This document shows positions 50,824-58,916 of a stretch of DNA of 64,000 nucleotides, piece by piece; position 1 is the first letter of the stretch; the number at the start of each line of letters is the position of its first letter. The stretch spans positions 9,450 through 73,449 of the forward strand of contig CAJMQE010000010.1 of assembly GCA_905215405.1 (NCBI GenBank). The letters are read 5' to 3'. The notes beneath the pieces were generated by a model. That model was given only the letters and a program-made list of their open reading frames with translations. It was not told the origin of the DNA and ran no database searches. Both the position numbers and the translations under genes were made by a program. The stretch is from an uncultured bacterium (GTDB taxonomy: Bacteria; Bacillota; Clostridia; Lachnospirales; Lachnospiraceae).

Positions 50824-51769
50824 GATATCTCTCCTTTATTTCATTTTGTAATATATCGATGGTGCCTTGCAGCGAATTGAGCTGTTGTTCTAATTGCCAT
50901 AATGCCTTTGTAGATACCTGATTGAAATCAGAAATGTTCTGGGTACGTTTTATGGAACTAATCCACATGGGAATAGTGAGAACTAGGCTGGAAATTTCAG
51001 CATCAGGATCATATTTTGGCATTTGTTTTATTTCAGGTTTCTTGGTTTTTGAGTTTTTATCTTCTTGTTTAGAACGGTCTTTATTGAGTTTCTGCGTTTT
51101 CTTTATTGCCGAGTGTAGAAGGCGTGTATCCCCATTTTTAGTTGCATGATTAAATACCACTCGGATTTCATCGGCTGACATTTCGGCTAATTTAATTGTG
51201 TCTTCATGTGAGATGTGAAAACTTCCAGCCAGCATTTCTTTTGCAACATCAGGAGCTTTTGAGCTGATTTTATCAATCGCTTTTGCAAAAATACCATATT
51301 TAGAAACAGTTGTAGAAGATAGGCCTAATTCGTCTGCGAGTACTTGAGAGGTGGTATTCCCAGAGACGTAACCAGGCCTTCTTTGAGTTACAGGTGTGTA
51401 CTGATTCTGATGCGGATAGAGTTGATTCATTTGCTGCTTATATGCATCGTATAATCGTCCAATACAGTAACGATTCTGTTCATCGGTCAGATTTTTATGC
51501 TCTAACGTATGCTTGCATATATAGATGATTGCTTCGACACGTGAGTCCAGAGAAATTTCCTGAATATAAAAAGGGACCTCCCAACGGTGACATATTTGGT
51601 ATTGATTAAAGCCAGATAAGATAATCTTTCGCCAGGTAATAATTGGTTCCCCGCACCCTTTATAAACAATTTCATGTTCCAAGTCAGTGTATTCTTCATT
51701 TGGTAGGATGGGCGCCATTTTTGCGAAATCTTCATCAATAATTAAATTGTAAAGGTGTTGTTCTTTCAT
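50816..51769 (-). CDS. ParB-like DNA-binding protein
   Basis: A 317-aa ParB-like regulator. The N-terminal half has LEHEIVYKGCGEPIITWR, ILSGFNQYQICHRWEVPFYI and LTDEQNRYCIGRLYDAYKQQ. The middle contains an HTH of KorB type (TSQVLADELGLSSTTVSKYG) followed by KAIDKISSKAPDVAKEMLAG. A Lys-rich linker and a C-terminal coiled coil (ALWQLEQQLNSLQGTIDILQ) probably drive dimerisation. Six bases separate it from the preceding gene, so it is in the recombinase operon. Confidence 0.75.
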   Translation of the reverse strand: MKEQHLYNLIIDEDFAKMAPILPNEEYTDLEHEIVYKGCGEPIITWRKIILSGFNQYQICHRWEVPFYIQEISLDSRVEAIIYICKHTLEHKNLTDEQNRYCIGRLYDAYKQQMNQLYPHQNQYTPVTQRRPGYVSGNTTSQVLADELGLSSTTVSKYGIFAKAIDKISSKAPDVAKEMLAGSFHISHEDTIKLAEMSADEIRVVFNHATKNGDTRLLHSAIKKTQKLNKDRSKQEDKNSKTKKPEIKQMPKYDPDAEISSLVLTIPMWISSIKRTQNISDFNQVSTKALWQLEQQLNSLQGTIDILQNEIKERYHE

Positions 51770-51775
51770 AAATAA

Positions 51776-52168
51776 TTAATCCTCACTATATTCTTCGCCA
51801 TCGATTAATATGGAATTATCCATATCAAATGTGACTAAATTTTCTTCCTTTATCAAAAGCCCGGTAATGCGATAACTATGTGCATCTTCTAAATCGAAGC
51901 AAACACCTCGTAGGGATTTGAGCAGATATTTGCTGTAAAATTCACAACACTGTTTGCCAGTGAGTAGTGGCCATTTGATTTTCTGGGCCAGGTAATCCTG
52001 GGAAATACTGCTTCGGACAGCAATTGATTTACGTTCAGGGTTTACAAGAAATTGTACGTATTCAGGATCACCAAGCATATGTAATGTTCTTTTATGAATT
52101 CGAATTCGATTCTTTTTTAGGTCAATTACTAGAGACGGATGTGGTTGAGTTGATTGTAAGTTGTTCAT
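51776..52168 (-). CDS. Recombinase-tail-domain protein, short form
   Basis: A 130-aa protein, no known family. RIRIHKRTLHMLGDPEYVQF then LVNPERKSIAVRSS aligns with the same block in the 235-aa upstream protein (KLPDFNYVQILVNPDDKRLA) and in the third recombinase's C-terminus (SNFVELLVHPGDQLFAIRPV). A second shared block is SYRITGLLIKEENLVTFDMD. ATG 52168 follows GTGAGG; the frame could start at 52189. It overlaps the upstream gene by 47 bp. Confidence 0.6.
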   Translation of the reverse strand: MNNLQSTQPHPSLVIDLKKNRIRIHKRTLHMLGDPEYVQFLVNPERKSIAVRSSISQDYLAQKIKWPLLTGKQCCEFYSKYLLKSLRGVCFDLEDAHSYRITGLLIKEENLVTFDMDNSILIDGEEYSED

Positions 52169-52829
52169 ATTCAGGGACCTCACTTTCATTTGTCACAGTT
52201 TCTTTTATTGGTTCGCTGGTTTCTTTCATATCTTCATGTAGACCAAATACTGCATAGCCATCAAAAAGGCCAATTTGGATTGCAGATTTATGTTCTTCAA
52301 CGGGTAATCCAAACTGATTCTTCCATTCTTCAGGAAAGGTAGGGGTTCGAGAAGTCTTTGTTTTTCCGTCCTCTTTTAATGTCTTTTGATAGATTTCTGG
52401 ATTATTTAGATCAAAGACAAACAATAACTCACCTCCGGACCGGATTAGTTTACCGAGAAGTTTATACCTATAATTTGGGTTCCATCCCATAAGAGAGATT
52501 ACCTTAGCAAAAAACATTCTACAGGTAATCTGCTTAGGAGAGCGTTTAGCGGTAGCGGAGCACCAACGAAAGGAGTCTTTTTCATCTTCTTTACATGGTC
52601 TGACAGCTAAACGTTTATCATCTGGATTGACAAGAATTTGTACGTAGTTAAAGTCGGGTAGCTTCTTGATACAGGCAGTATTCACAGAAACTTTATAGTT
52701 ATTGAAGGTAAAAGAAGGTTCGTAAACGTGAGCGAAAAATTCGCCTCGCACAACCTGGTAACCATCATAACTAAATGCATCATCTTCAATAATTTCGATT
52801 TCTTTGTTTCTAGTCGTTTCGTTCATCAT
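52122..52829 (-). CDS. Recombinase-tail-domain protein, long form
   Basis: A 235-aa protein of unknown function with the same domain as the recombinase C-terminus: VSVNTACIKKLPDFNYVQIL, VNPDDKRLAVRP, then GWNPNYRYKLLGKLI, LLFVFDLNNPEIY and FPEEWKNQFGLPVEEH. The full block order matches the recombinase (GWNPDCKYRIQGIRK, VLIFNLRDTEVL, VPEEWVYTFGNDY). It starts 20 bp inside the recombinase gene after AGGAGG, so the two are made together. Confidence 0.65.
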   Translation of the reverse strand: MMNETTRNKEIEIIEDDAFSYDGYQVVRGEFFAHVYEPSFTFNNYKVSVNTACIKKLPDFNYVQILVNPDDKRLAVRPCKEDEKDSFRWCSATAKRSPKQITCRMFFAKVISLMGWNPNYRYKLLGKLIRSGGELLFVFDLNNPEIYQKTLKEDGKTKTSRTPTFPEEWKNQFGLPVEEHKSAIQIGLFDGYAVFGLHEDMKETSEPIKETVTNESEVPEYEQLTINSTTSVSSN

Positions 52830-54696
52830 TTGCCTCCTGCTTCATACCATCAATCATGGTTTCTATTGTTTTCTCTATTTCTGCTGTACTTGTAACATTT
52901 AGTGAAGGCTCTGAATTGAAAGGTGTGCCTTGACTTTTTAGATTCCAATCTTCGTCAGAGAATGTTGATAATTCGACTGCCTGGGAGTGGTAGTAATCAT
53001 TTCCGAAGGTGTATACCCATTCTTCAGGTACAGCTAGAATACGTTTCTTTGTGCCGATTGGTTTAACATCTTCTTCAAAAGTAACTTTTCTTTGAACATC
53101 ATCTTCGGATGATTCTAAGGAATCAGTGGGGATAAGAACTTCTGTATCGCGCAGATTAAAAATCAAAACAGACTCATCATCATTATTTTGCTTTCTTATA
53201 CCTTGAATTCGATATTTACAATCTGGATTCCAGCCGAACAGCTCGTATAAATTTGGAAGGTAAGCGGCCCCGCTTGAAGCACGAGGGATTGTTTGGCCGT
53301 TAAGCTGTTTTGACCATTGGATTGCATTTTTTTCTTCTTTGCTTACAGGGCGGATAGCAAATAGTTGATCACCAGGATGAACTAATAACTCAACGAAGTT
53401 TGATTGAAATTTCCTTACACATTCTGTACTGAAATTCAAGCATCCAGATGAAAATGTAACGCATACTTTATTTGCGGTGTCAAAAAACTGGCTTCGTGCA
53501 ATTTCGTATCCTCGTAGATCAAAATCTCCGGTATTTACTGCTAAAGGTTTTGAGGGGATTTTAATCATATTGTCATAAATGCTTTCAGAAGCTAGACGAT
53601 AATCGGTTGCTTTAAAACCAGCCCATCTAGGATTGATCGATACAAATCCTTTTAGAGCTCCATTTGAGATGACATGAAGTTCTGGAAGGATACCTTTATT
53701 ACCATATTTTGCATTACTGATAAGACGCTGGACTGCAATATAATCATCTCGTGAAATGATAGGTTCATGATGATTTCTTTGACGGTATTGATTTCTATCT
53801 TGCTTATTCTTTTTAGATTTATGGTCAAGATAACTAGGAGTCCAGGTTTTCCGGGCTAATACATCACCGCAGTGTCTCTCATTTTGAAGTACATTTAGAA
53901 TTGAGCCAGGGGACCAATTTGTGTTACCTTTTTTGGTTCTACGACCAAGACTTGAAAGTGTATCTGCAATTTCTTGACACGTATATCCATAGAGATACAT
54001 GAAGAAGATTAGTCTTACAGTTTTGGCTTCTTCTTCATTGATGATCAGATTGCCATCTGCATCTTGGTCATAACCAAGCAGTGGAGGAGTAAGAAAAATA
54101 CCACGTCTAAAACGCATTTCAATAGAAGCATTCATAATCTCACTTTTATTATGACTTTCCTCCTGGGCCAGGGTGGAAATAAAGGATAAACTCATTTCAC
54201 TATTACTGTTTAAGGTGTATAGATTTTCTGTTTCAAAAAAGATGCCGATTGGTGGTTGCAATGCTGCCAGCTTTCGGACATAACCAATACAATCTAATAC
54301 ATTTCTTGCAAATCTAGACACACTTTTCGTGACGATTAAATCAATTTTGCCAGCATAGCAATCATTAATCATTCTGACAAAAGAGTCTCTGTGTTGCAGG
54401 GAGGTACCAGATATTCCTTCGTCTGCATAAATTTCAGTAAGATGCCATCCTGGATGACGACCTATTACATCCTGGTAATGGTTTTTCTGTAATTCATATG
54501 ACGAAGTTTGTCTAGGATCATCAGTTGATACCCTGGCGTAAACAGCGACTCGTTTATCGTGTTGGTCATCATAAAAGCTTTCTTGTGGAATTGCTGGAAT
54601 TACATCAAGCTCATCCATATCGATTCCTTTATATCGTTGCCTTATCTTTTCCTTCTGAGCTTCAACACTACTCAGGTGTTCTTCATTCTCTTTCAT
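52810..54696 (-). CDS. Large serine recombinase 3 with a novel C-terminal domain
   Basis: A 628-aa serine recombinase. Catalytic domain: RVAVYARVSTDDPRQTSSYE (Ser ~57), TKSVSRFARNVLDCIGYVR, STLAQEESHNKSEIMN; recombinase domain with LLGYDQDADGNLIINEEEAK and LSSLGRRTKKGNTNWSPGSI. The usual zinc ribbon is missing; instead ~385-590 hold a domain (FVELLVHPGDQLFAIRPV, LFGWNPDCKYRIQGIR, AVPEEWVYTFGN) also found in the two following proteins. It heads a five-gene leftward operon opposed to recombinases 1 and 2. Confidence 0.9.
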   Translation of the reverse strand: MKENEEHLSSVEAQKEKIRQRYKGIDMDELDVIPAIPQESFYDDQHDKRVAVYARVSTDDPRQTSSYELQKNHYQDVIGRHPGWHLTEIYADEGISGTSLQHRDSFVRMINDCYAGKIDLIVTKSVSRFARNVLDCIGYVRKLAALQPPIGIFFETENLYTLNSNSEMSLSFISTLAQEESHNKSEIMNASIEMRFRRGIFLTPPLLGYDQDADGNLIINEEEAKTVRLIFFMYLYGYTCQEIADTLSSLGRRTKKGNTNWSPGSILNVLQNERHCGDVLARKTWTPSYLDHKSKKNKQDRNQYRQRNHHEPIISRDDYIAVQRLISNAKYGNKGILPELHVISNGALKGFVSINPRWAGFKATDYRLASESIYDNMIKIPSKPLAVNTGDFDLRGYEIARSQFFDTANKVCVTFSSGCLNFSTECVRKFQSNFVELLVHPGDQLFAIRPVSKEEKNAIQWSKQLNGQTIPRASSGAAYLPNLYELFGWNPDCKYRIQGIRKQNNDDESVLIFNLRDTEVLIPTDSLESSEDDVQRKVTFEEDVKPIGTKKRILAVPEEWVYTFGNDYYHSQAVELSTFSDEDWNLKSQGTPFNSEPSLNVTSTAEIEKTIETMIDGMKQEANDERND

Positions 54697-54757
54697 CTGT
54701 AACCATCCCTTTGCAATTCTATATGTGGGATTATTATATTGATTATTTTTTCAAAAT

Positions 54758-54799
54758 AAAATGGACCACAGGCTGATAAGTAAACCTGTAGTCCATTTT
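54758..54799. terminator. Terminator behind the XRE repressor
   Basis: AAAATGGACCACAGG pairs with CCTGTAGTCCATTTT with a 12-base loop; A/T-rich flanks allow termination in both directions. It separates the repressor gene from recombinase 3. Confidence 0.75.
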
Positions 54800-54819
54800 C
54801 AAATGCATATTTTCGTATT

Positions 54820-55170
54820 TTAATTATATTTTGATTTTGAATCGCGTATTGCGGATTTCATTTCCTTCATCATTTTAATGAGAGTTTGTACTTCATGAGA
54901 AGAGCAGTCTGCAAGGATATCGCAGACTTCTTTATTTTGAATGGAAGATACCTGTGGAATATCTGTGCGTAATAACCAGTCAGCGGAAACTTGCAATGCT
55001 TCGGTTAGTCGCATAAAAATATCTAATCCTATATTCTTTTTGCCATTTTCTATATCACTCATATGTGAAGGGGAGATATGCGCTTTTTCTGCAAGCTCAT
55101 TTTGACTGAGATGTTGTTGCATCCTTGCTTCGCGAATACGCTGCCCGATATCTTTAAAAGAGCTGTTCAT
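54820..55170 (-). CDS. XRE-family repressor (CI-like)
   Basis: A 116-aa regulator. HTH at ~8-62: IGQRIREARMQQHLSQNELA, EKAHISPSHMSDIENGKKNI. The C-terminal ~45 residues are helical (EVQTLIKMMKEMKSAIRD) and probably for dimerisation. No RecA-sensitive peptidase domain. ATG 55170 follows GAGGTGA. It is divergent from the 55305 XRE gene, giving a CI/Cro-style switch beside the recombinases. Confidence 0.8.
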   Translation of the reverse strand: MNSSFKDIGQRIREARMQQHLSQNELAEKAHISPSHMSDIENGKKNIGLDIFMRLTEALQVSADWLLRTDIPQVSSIQNKEVCDILADCSSHEVQTLIKMMKEMKSAIRDSKSKYN

Positions 55171-55269
55171 ATATTTCACCTCATAGCCTACGGACTATAT
55201 TTTTATTTGATAATATCTTCTATTGACGAAGAATAGAATAGGCCACTGTCTAAGTTATCGCCTCAAGGC

Positions 55270-55275
55270 TATAAT
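55270..55275 (+). promoter_or_regulatory. -10 of the rightward XRE gene in the divergent switch
   Basis: TATAAT at 55270-55275 lies 30 bp before ATG 55305; -35 is weak. The 134-bp gap 55171-55304 also holds ATAGCCTACGGACTAT (imperfect palindrome) and TTCTATTGACGAAGAATAGAA-type symmetry, the likely operators for the two XRE proteins. Confidence 0.5.
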
Positions 55276-55304
55276 CAGAAAGAATTTTTTTAGGAGGTGA
55301 CTTT

Positions 55305-55658
55305 ATGTCAGTAAATTTTGTAGTTATTGGAAAAAGAGTTAAGGAGGTCAGAAAACAACATCACTTGTCACAGGCACAATTAGCCGAGCTTGCAGATTTG
55401 TCGCCACAGTATCTTAGTCAGATAGAAACAGCGAAAAAGCAAGCCAGTTTACAATCATTGATTAATATATCCAAAGCACTGAATGTTAGTCTAGATGATT
55501 TACTGATTGGAAATCAAATTGAGAAAAAATCAGAGTATTACAATGAGATTATCGATTTGATGGAAGACTGTAGTAGATTTGAAAAGAGAGTGATTTTTGA
55601 ATTGGTCTGTGCATTGAAGAACATTCTCAGAGATAATGAGCCTTTAAAGAAGAAATAG
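55305..55658 (+). CDS. XRE-family regulator (Cro-like partner)
   Basis: A 117-aa XRE protein: IGKRVKEVRKQHHLSQAQLA, ELADLSPQYLSQIETAKKQA, SLQSLINISKALNVSLDDLL. A C-terminal helix (EIIDLMEDCSRFEKRVIFEL) resembles the dimer helix of the 54820 protein (ILADCSSHEVQTLIKMM), so the two are paralogues. AGGAGGTG precedes the ATG. Confidence 0.8.
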   Translation: MSVNFVVIGKRVKEVRKQHHLSQAQLAELADLSPQYLSQIETAKKQASLQSLINISKALNVSLDDLLIGNQIEKKSEYYNEIIDLMEDCSRFEKRVIFELVCALKNILRDNEPLKKK

Positions 55659-55668
55659 TACATAGGTG

Positions 55669-55712
55669 CAATACCCAGGTAAGTTAAATCGATTTTGCTT
55701 ACCTGGGTATTG
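55669..55712. terminator. Perfect 15-bp inverted repeat
   Basis: CAATACCCAGGTAAG and CTTACCTGGGTATTG pair perfectly over 15 bp with a 14-base loop. There is no T-run, so a terminator function is likely but not certain; an operator or recombination site is an alternative. Confidence 0.6.
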
Positions 55713-55761
55713 TAGAACCTTCATATTAAAATACTTTCTTTATAGAATACAGTTTTTGATG

Positions 55762-55767
55762 TATAAT
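55762..55767 (+). promoter_or_regulatory. -10 of the SMI1/HNH pair
   Basis: TATAAT at 55762-55767, about 50 bp before the start at 55818; no good -35. It follows the inverted repeat, so the pair has its own promoter. Confidence 0.45.
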
Positions 55768-55817
55768 AGCAGGTGATATGATATTCAAGCATGTTAGTAA
55801 ATTGGAAGGAGAAGGAT

Positions 55818-56243
55818 ATGGTTTCGGATGAATTAAAAAGTATTATTGATGACTTAAAGAGCAAAGGGAACATGAGCTTCTTTAAAAACGCAACAGAAGA
55901 GCAAATTACATCTTTTGAAACGGAACATAATATTCAATTACCTTTAAAATATAAAGAGTGGTTACAGTTTTCTGATGGTGGTGAGTGTTTTTTACCGGCT
56001 GGTGTACAACTTTATGGAGTAGCACACAAACCAGTAATAGATGTTGCAGATGATGATAGACCGGATGATAGATATATTGTTATTGGGGCTTTAGCAACAG
56101 GTGATCCTATTTTGTGTGAAAAAACAGGAGATAAGATTTCAATATATAATCATGAAGCTGGGAGAATAGAGGAGGACGAAATCTACTCGGACTTCTTTGC
56201 ATTTTTAAGTGATCTGTATGACTTGCTTGGGATAGGAGAGTGA
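55818..56243 (+). CDS. SMI1/KNR4-family immunity-like protein
   Basis: A 141-aa SMI1/KNR4 (SUKH superfamily) protein: ATEEQITSFETEHNIQLPLK, YKEWLQFSDGGECFLPAGVQ, VIGALATGDPILCEKTG, and FFAFLSDLYDLLG. SUKH proteins are the most common immunity proteins of bacterial toxin systems and are typically matched to a nuclease toxin, which is exactly the neighbour four bases downstream. ATG 55818 has GGAGAAGGA upstream. Confidence 0.85.
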   Translation: MVSDELKSIIDDLKSKGNMSFFKNATEEQITSFETEHNIQLPLKYKEWLQFSDGGECFLPAGVQLYGVAHKPVIDVADDDRPDDRYIVIGALATGDPILCEKTGDKISIYNHEAGRIEEDEIYSDFFAFLSDLYDLLGIGE

Positions 56244-56247
56244 TCCT

Positions 56248-57105
56248 ATGTCGAGAAGAACAGCAGAAGCAAGTAAGGTAATTGCAAAGGCATGGGATAA
56301 TGAAAAGCAATTAATATTAGAGGGAAAAGGAACCAGAGATTGGACGCCGGACCAGCAGCAGGAGATTATTGATAATGGAAAAGCATATGATGATAATGGA
56401 AAGGCATTTCAAGGTCATCATATGAAAAGTGTTGAGAAATATCCGGAGTATCAGGGTGAGCCTGGGAATATTCAATTTTTGAATCGACAAGAGCACCAAG
56501 AAGCACATGGCGGAAATTTTCAGAATCCTACAAATGGATATTTCAATCCAATTACCAAAATCACTACTGATTTTGGTGATAATCCATTCGTACCTTGTAA
56601 TATAATTGAATTAAACAAGCCGGTTGTAATTGTCGAAGCACCATATGTTGAGGTGCAGAAAACTGAGAACGGAGATAAGATTACTAAGGATTCAGGTTTA
56701 GGAATAAAGATGAATTCTACACCGAAGAATTGTGCTCAAGGTAAATTACCTGCGAAAATTAATGTAAAAACTGCTGCGACAAGAACCGGAGGAATAAAAA
56801 AAGTCCTGGGAAGTGTAGCTGATTTCTATGTTAAGCACCAGGATATTATTAATCCTATTATCGAAATTGGTGGCCCGATTATCGGTGGATTAATTTGGAA
56901 TAAAACAAGAAGTAAAGGAGCATCTCACAATAAGAGTGTTCCAAAAGTAAAAGTCAGTCCAGTTAATCAAACTATTAATACAGAGACAGTAAAACACGTG
57001 ATAGACAGAGCTGCACCATCAGAACATATTGTACCCGCACATAGGCAAAGGTATAATGGAGTTTGGAAAGAAAAAGCACCATATCCTCGTGGGGGTAAAA
57101 AGTAG
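56248..57105 (+). CDS. HNH/GHH-type nuclease toxin-like protein
   Basis: A 285-aa protein. Residues ~28-95 form an HNH/Endo VII-like nuclease of GHH type: GTRDWTPDQQQEIIDNGKAY, FQGHHMKSVEKYPEYQ, PGNIQFLNRQEHQEAHGG and NPTNGYFNP. The catalytic GHH and the NIQFL-X-RQEH-X2-AH element are intact. Residues ~185-225 include a Gly/Ile-rich hydrophobic run (INPIIEIGGPIIGGLIW) that may be a membrane or packing segment. No secretion leader. Paired with the SUKH protein upstream, it looks like a toxin-immunity or anti-phage pair carried as lysogenic cargo. Confidence 0.72.
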   Translation: MSRRTAEASKVIAKAWDNEKQLILEGKGTRDWTPDQQQEIIDNGKAYDDNGKAFQGHHMKSVEKYPEYQGEPGNIQFLNRQEHQEAHGGNFQNPTNGYFNPITKITTDFGDNPFVPCNIIELNKPVVIVEAPYVEVQKTENGDKITKDSGLGIKMNSTPKNCAQGKLPAKINVKTAATRTGGIKKVLGSVADFYVKHQDIINPIIEIGGPIIGGLIWNKTRSKGASHNKSVPKVKVSPVNQTINTETVKHVIDRAAPSEHIVPAHRQRYNGVWKEKAPYPRGGKK

Positions 57106-57187
57106 TTACTTGTACGCGCACCCGGTGTAGATTTTATCTCTGAATACAGAGGGGGTAAATTTTGGAGGTGGCAGCAGTCGTACGCGA

Positions 57188-57526
57188 ATGTTAATGCGAA
57201 GTGTGGTTTCACCGCACGTGGAGACGGTTGTTCTTTTGTCCCAACAAAAACCTAGCGATCGAATTGAAGTAGATTTGGACTTGGACGAGCTGGATGTGAC
57301 AAGTGTGGAGGTGAAAGCTACTTATTCTGAGATTAAGGATTATGTGTTGAAAGAGCATGGATTGAAGGTTACTAATCTTTATATTTCACAGATAAAAAGA
57401 AAATGTGGGTTAGAGGTTGGGGAGAATTACAATCTTGCGAAGTCAGAAGATGCTAAGCAACCGAATTGTCCGGAAGAGAAAGAAAAGGCGATTGTGGATG
57501 CGTTGAAGCATTTTGGGATGATTTAG
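57188..57526 (+). pseudogene. rumA: 3' remnant of rumA/rlmD (23S rRNA uracil-C5 methyltransferase)
   Basis: From CACGTGGAG onward the frame encodes HVETVVLLSQQKP, then VDLDLDELDVTSVEVKATYS, YISQIKRKCGLEVGENYNL and EKEKAIVDALKHFGMI, which I recognise as the C-terminal end of 23S rRNA uracil-methyltransferases of Lachnospiraceae. The methyltransferase body and catalytic Cys are missing, and the residues before HVET are unrelated, so this is the right half of a gene split by insertion. Excision would restore it if the left half exists beyond the window. Confidence 0.75.
57215..57234 (+). other. Candidate attachment-site core in rumA
   Basis: CACGTGGAGACGGTTGTTCT encodes the conserved HVETVVL step, where rumA homology begins abruptly. 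Insertion of serine-recombinase elements into rum genes at this kind of position is known, e.g. the mef(A)-tet(O) phage Phi-m46.1 of Streptococcus. The matching left copy is not in the window. Confidence 0.5.
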
Positions 57527-57956
57527 GCTTCGTTGGGAGGTATTATATAAAGAATGTCATTAACTTAAGGGTTAAAGGAACTTGAAGCTCATTTCTTTAT
57601 GGTTCTTGTTTTTGGGTTTGTTAATATGGAAATTGTGAAAAAGGGAGAAAATTTTGGCTGAGAAAGAAAGTTAAACACCGAGGGTTTAGTAGTAAATGCT
57701 GCATGATATTTAAGTATTATGATACTTATAAAGAGGAAAAATTAATGGATTAGGAAAAGGAATAGTGAATATTATGGCAGGATTATTTGGAAGATTATTT
57801 TATTTTAATCATGATGAAAAATGGATATATTAGAAAAAGTAGCAGAGTTTACAACATTTGCAAGTATTATGAGTGACGTTGTAAAAACAGACAGAGTTAA
57901 AGCAGTTGAAACAACGCTATACCTATAATGGCAAGCAATACTAAATTCCGGAACTA
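57527..57956 (+). other. Gene-poor gap after rumA remnant
   Basis: This 430-bp AT-rich stretch contains several stop codons in all frames. A 35-codon frame at 57821-57928 (MDILEKVAEFTTFASIMSDV...) has no convincing ribosome site and may be part of a decayed gene. Nothing else was recognised. Confidence 0.5.
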
Positions 57957-58492
57957 AAGAAATTTGTGAGTTTTGAAGGTGCCAGAAATATCTTTGGTTC
58001 ATTGGTGGTAACCACTAAAACAGGAATTCCTTTTAAGGTTGTATTTGTACGAAACCGCATTAGGAAAAGTAAGTGTTTGTATGTCTTGTGCACTGATATT
58101 TCACTGGAAGATGCAGAAATCGTACGGATTTATGGGAATAGATGGTCGATCGAATGTTTTTTTAATCATCTAAATCCTTTTTGTAGTTAGACACTGAGCT
58201 TCAGAGCAATAATTATGGGGCAATGGTAAACCTTACTACCATTGTATTCTCAAGATATATCGTTCTGGAGTGAATTCGTCGTAATTATAACGATCAGAAA
58301 ACGTATGGCGAATTATTTTTTCATGTTCTACGAAGATATTCAGGACATGGATTTATCCAATGCTCTTCAAAGCCTGATGGCTCTTGATTGGCGGCTTTTC
58401 GTTTTTATAATGCTTATGTCATACAAGAATTTAAAAAACTTAACGGCAAGTTGCACAAGCTATTATTTTTATAAAATACTGTCTATTGGATA
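57957..58492 (+). pseudogene. Decayed IS4-like transposase
   Basis: Frames around 57966-58190 read NIFGSLVVTTKTGIPFKVVF, LYVLCTDISLEDAEIVRIYG then NRWSIECFF, the DDE C-terminal signature of IS4-type transposases. After a stop, other frames continue NYGAMVNLTTIVFSRYIVLE, NYNDQKTYGELFF, then IQDMDLSNALQSLMA. At least two stops and two frameshifts break it. The N-terminal half and terminal inverted repeats are not seen. Confidence 0.7.
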
Positions 58493-58571
58493 ATTCTGGA
58501 TTCATGTAGTCTACGGAGCGTGGATTATATTTTGAGATACATTGTTTTATACTAGAGTCGAGGTGAAAATG

Positions 58572-58916
58572 ATGGATACAAAAAGAAAAAAAGAGCTTTT
58601 AGAAGCCTATAAAAACAGACATCCTGAAATGGGAGTAATATCTTACCGTTGTAAAGAAACTGGCGAGGTATTTTTGGGTATCTCCAAAGATACAAAATCA
58701 GACTTTAACAGCACTAATATGAAATTGGCAGCCAACTGGCATCCTAATAAACGATTACAGGAACTTTGGAACAAATATGGCTCTGAAGGCTTTGAACTAT
58801 CAGTTATTAAAGTGTTAAAGTATGATGACCCACATGAAGATCATACAGCAAAATTAGAAAGTTTGAGAGAACAGTGTCTCGCTGCTGATCCAAATGCAAG
58901 GAGGATATGGCGATGA
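58572..58916 (+). CDS. GIY-YIG-like nuclease family protein
   Basis: A 114-aa protein: EAYKNRHPEMGVISYRCKET, GEVFLGISKDTKSDFNSTNM, NWHPNKRLQELWNKYGSEGF and EDHTAKLESLREQCLAADPN. I recognise it as a divergent GIY-YIG family member in which GVISY and FLGIS stand for the GIY and YIG strands and the E of KLESL for the catalytic Glu; activity is uncertain. It starts a four-gene operon; ATG 58572 lies eight bases after GAGG. Confidence 0.6.
   Translation: MDTKRKKELLEAYKNRHPEMGVISYRCKETGEVFLGISKDTKSDFNSTNMKLAANWHPNKRLQELWNKYGSEGFELSVIKVLKYDDPHEDHTAKLESLREQCLAADPNARRIWR

Noticed and set aside
57188..57526. Independent small gene of unknown function
   Set aside because: Sequence reads as the C-terminus of an rRNA uracil methyltransferase with homology beginning abruptly, better explained as a split gene.
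57821..57928. 35-codon frame MDILEKVAEF...
   Set aside because: No convincing ribosome site and surrounded by decayed sequence; kept only as a note in the gap description.
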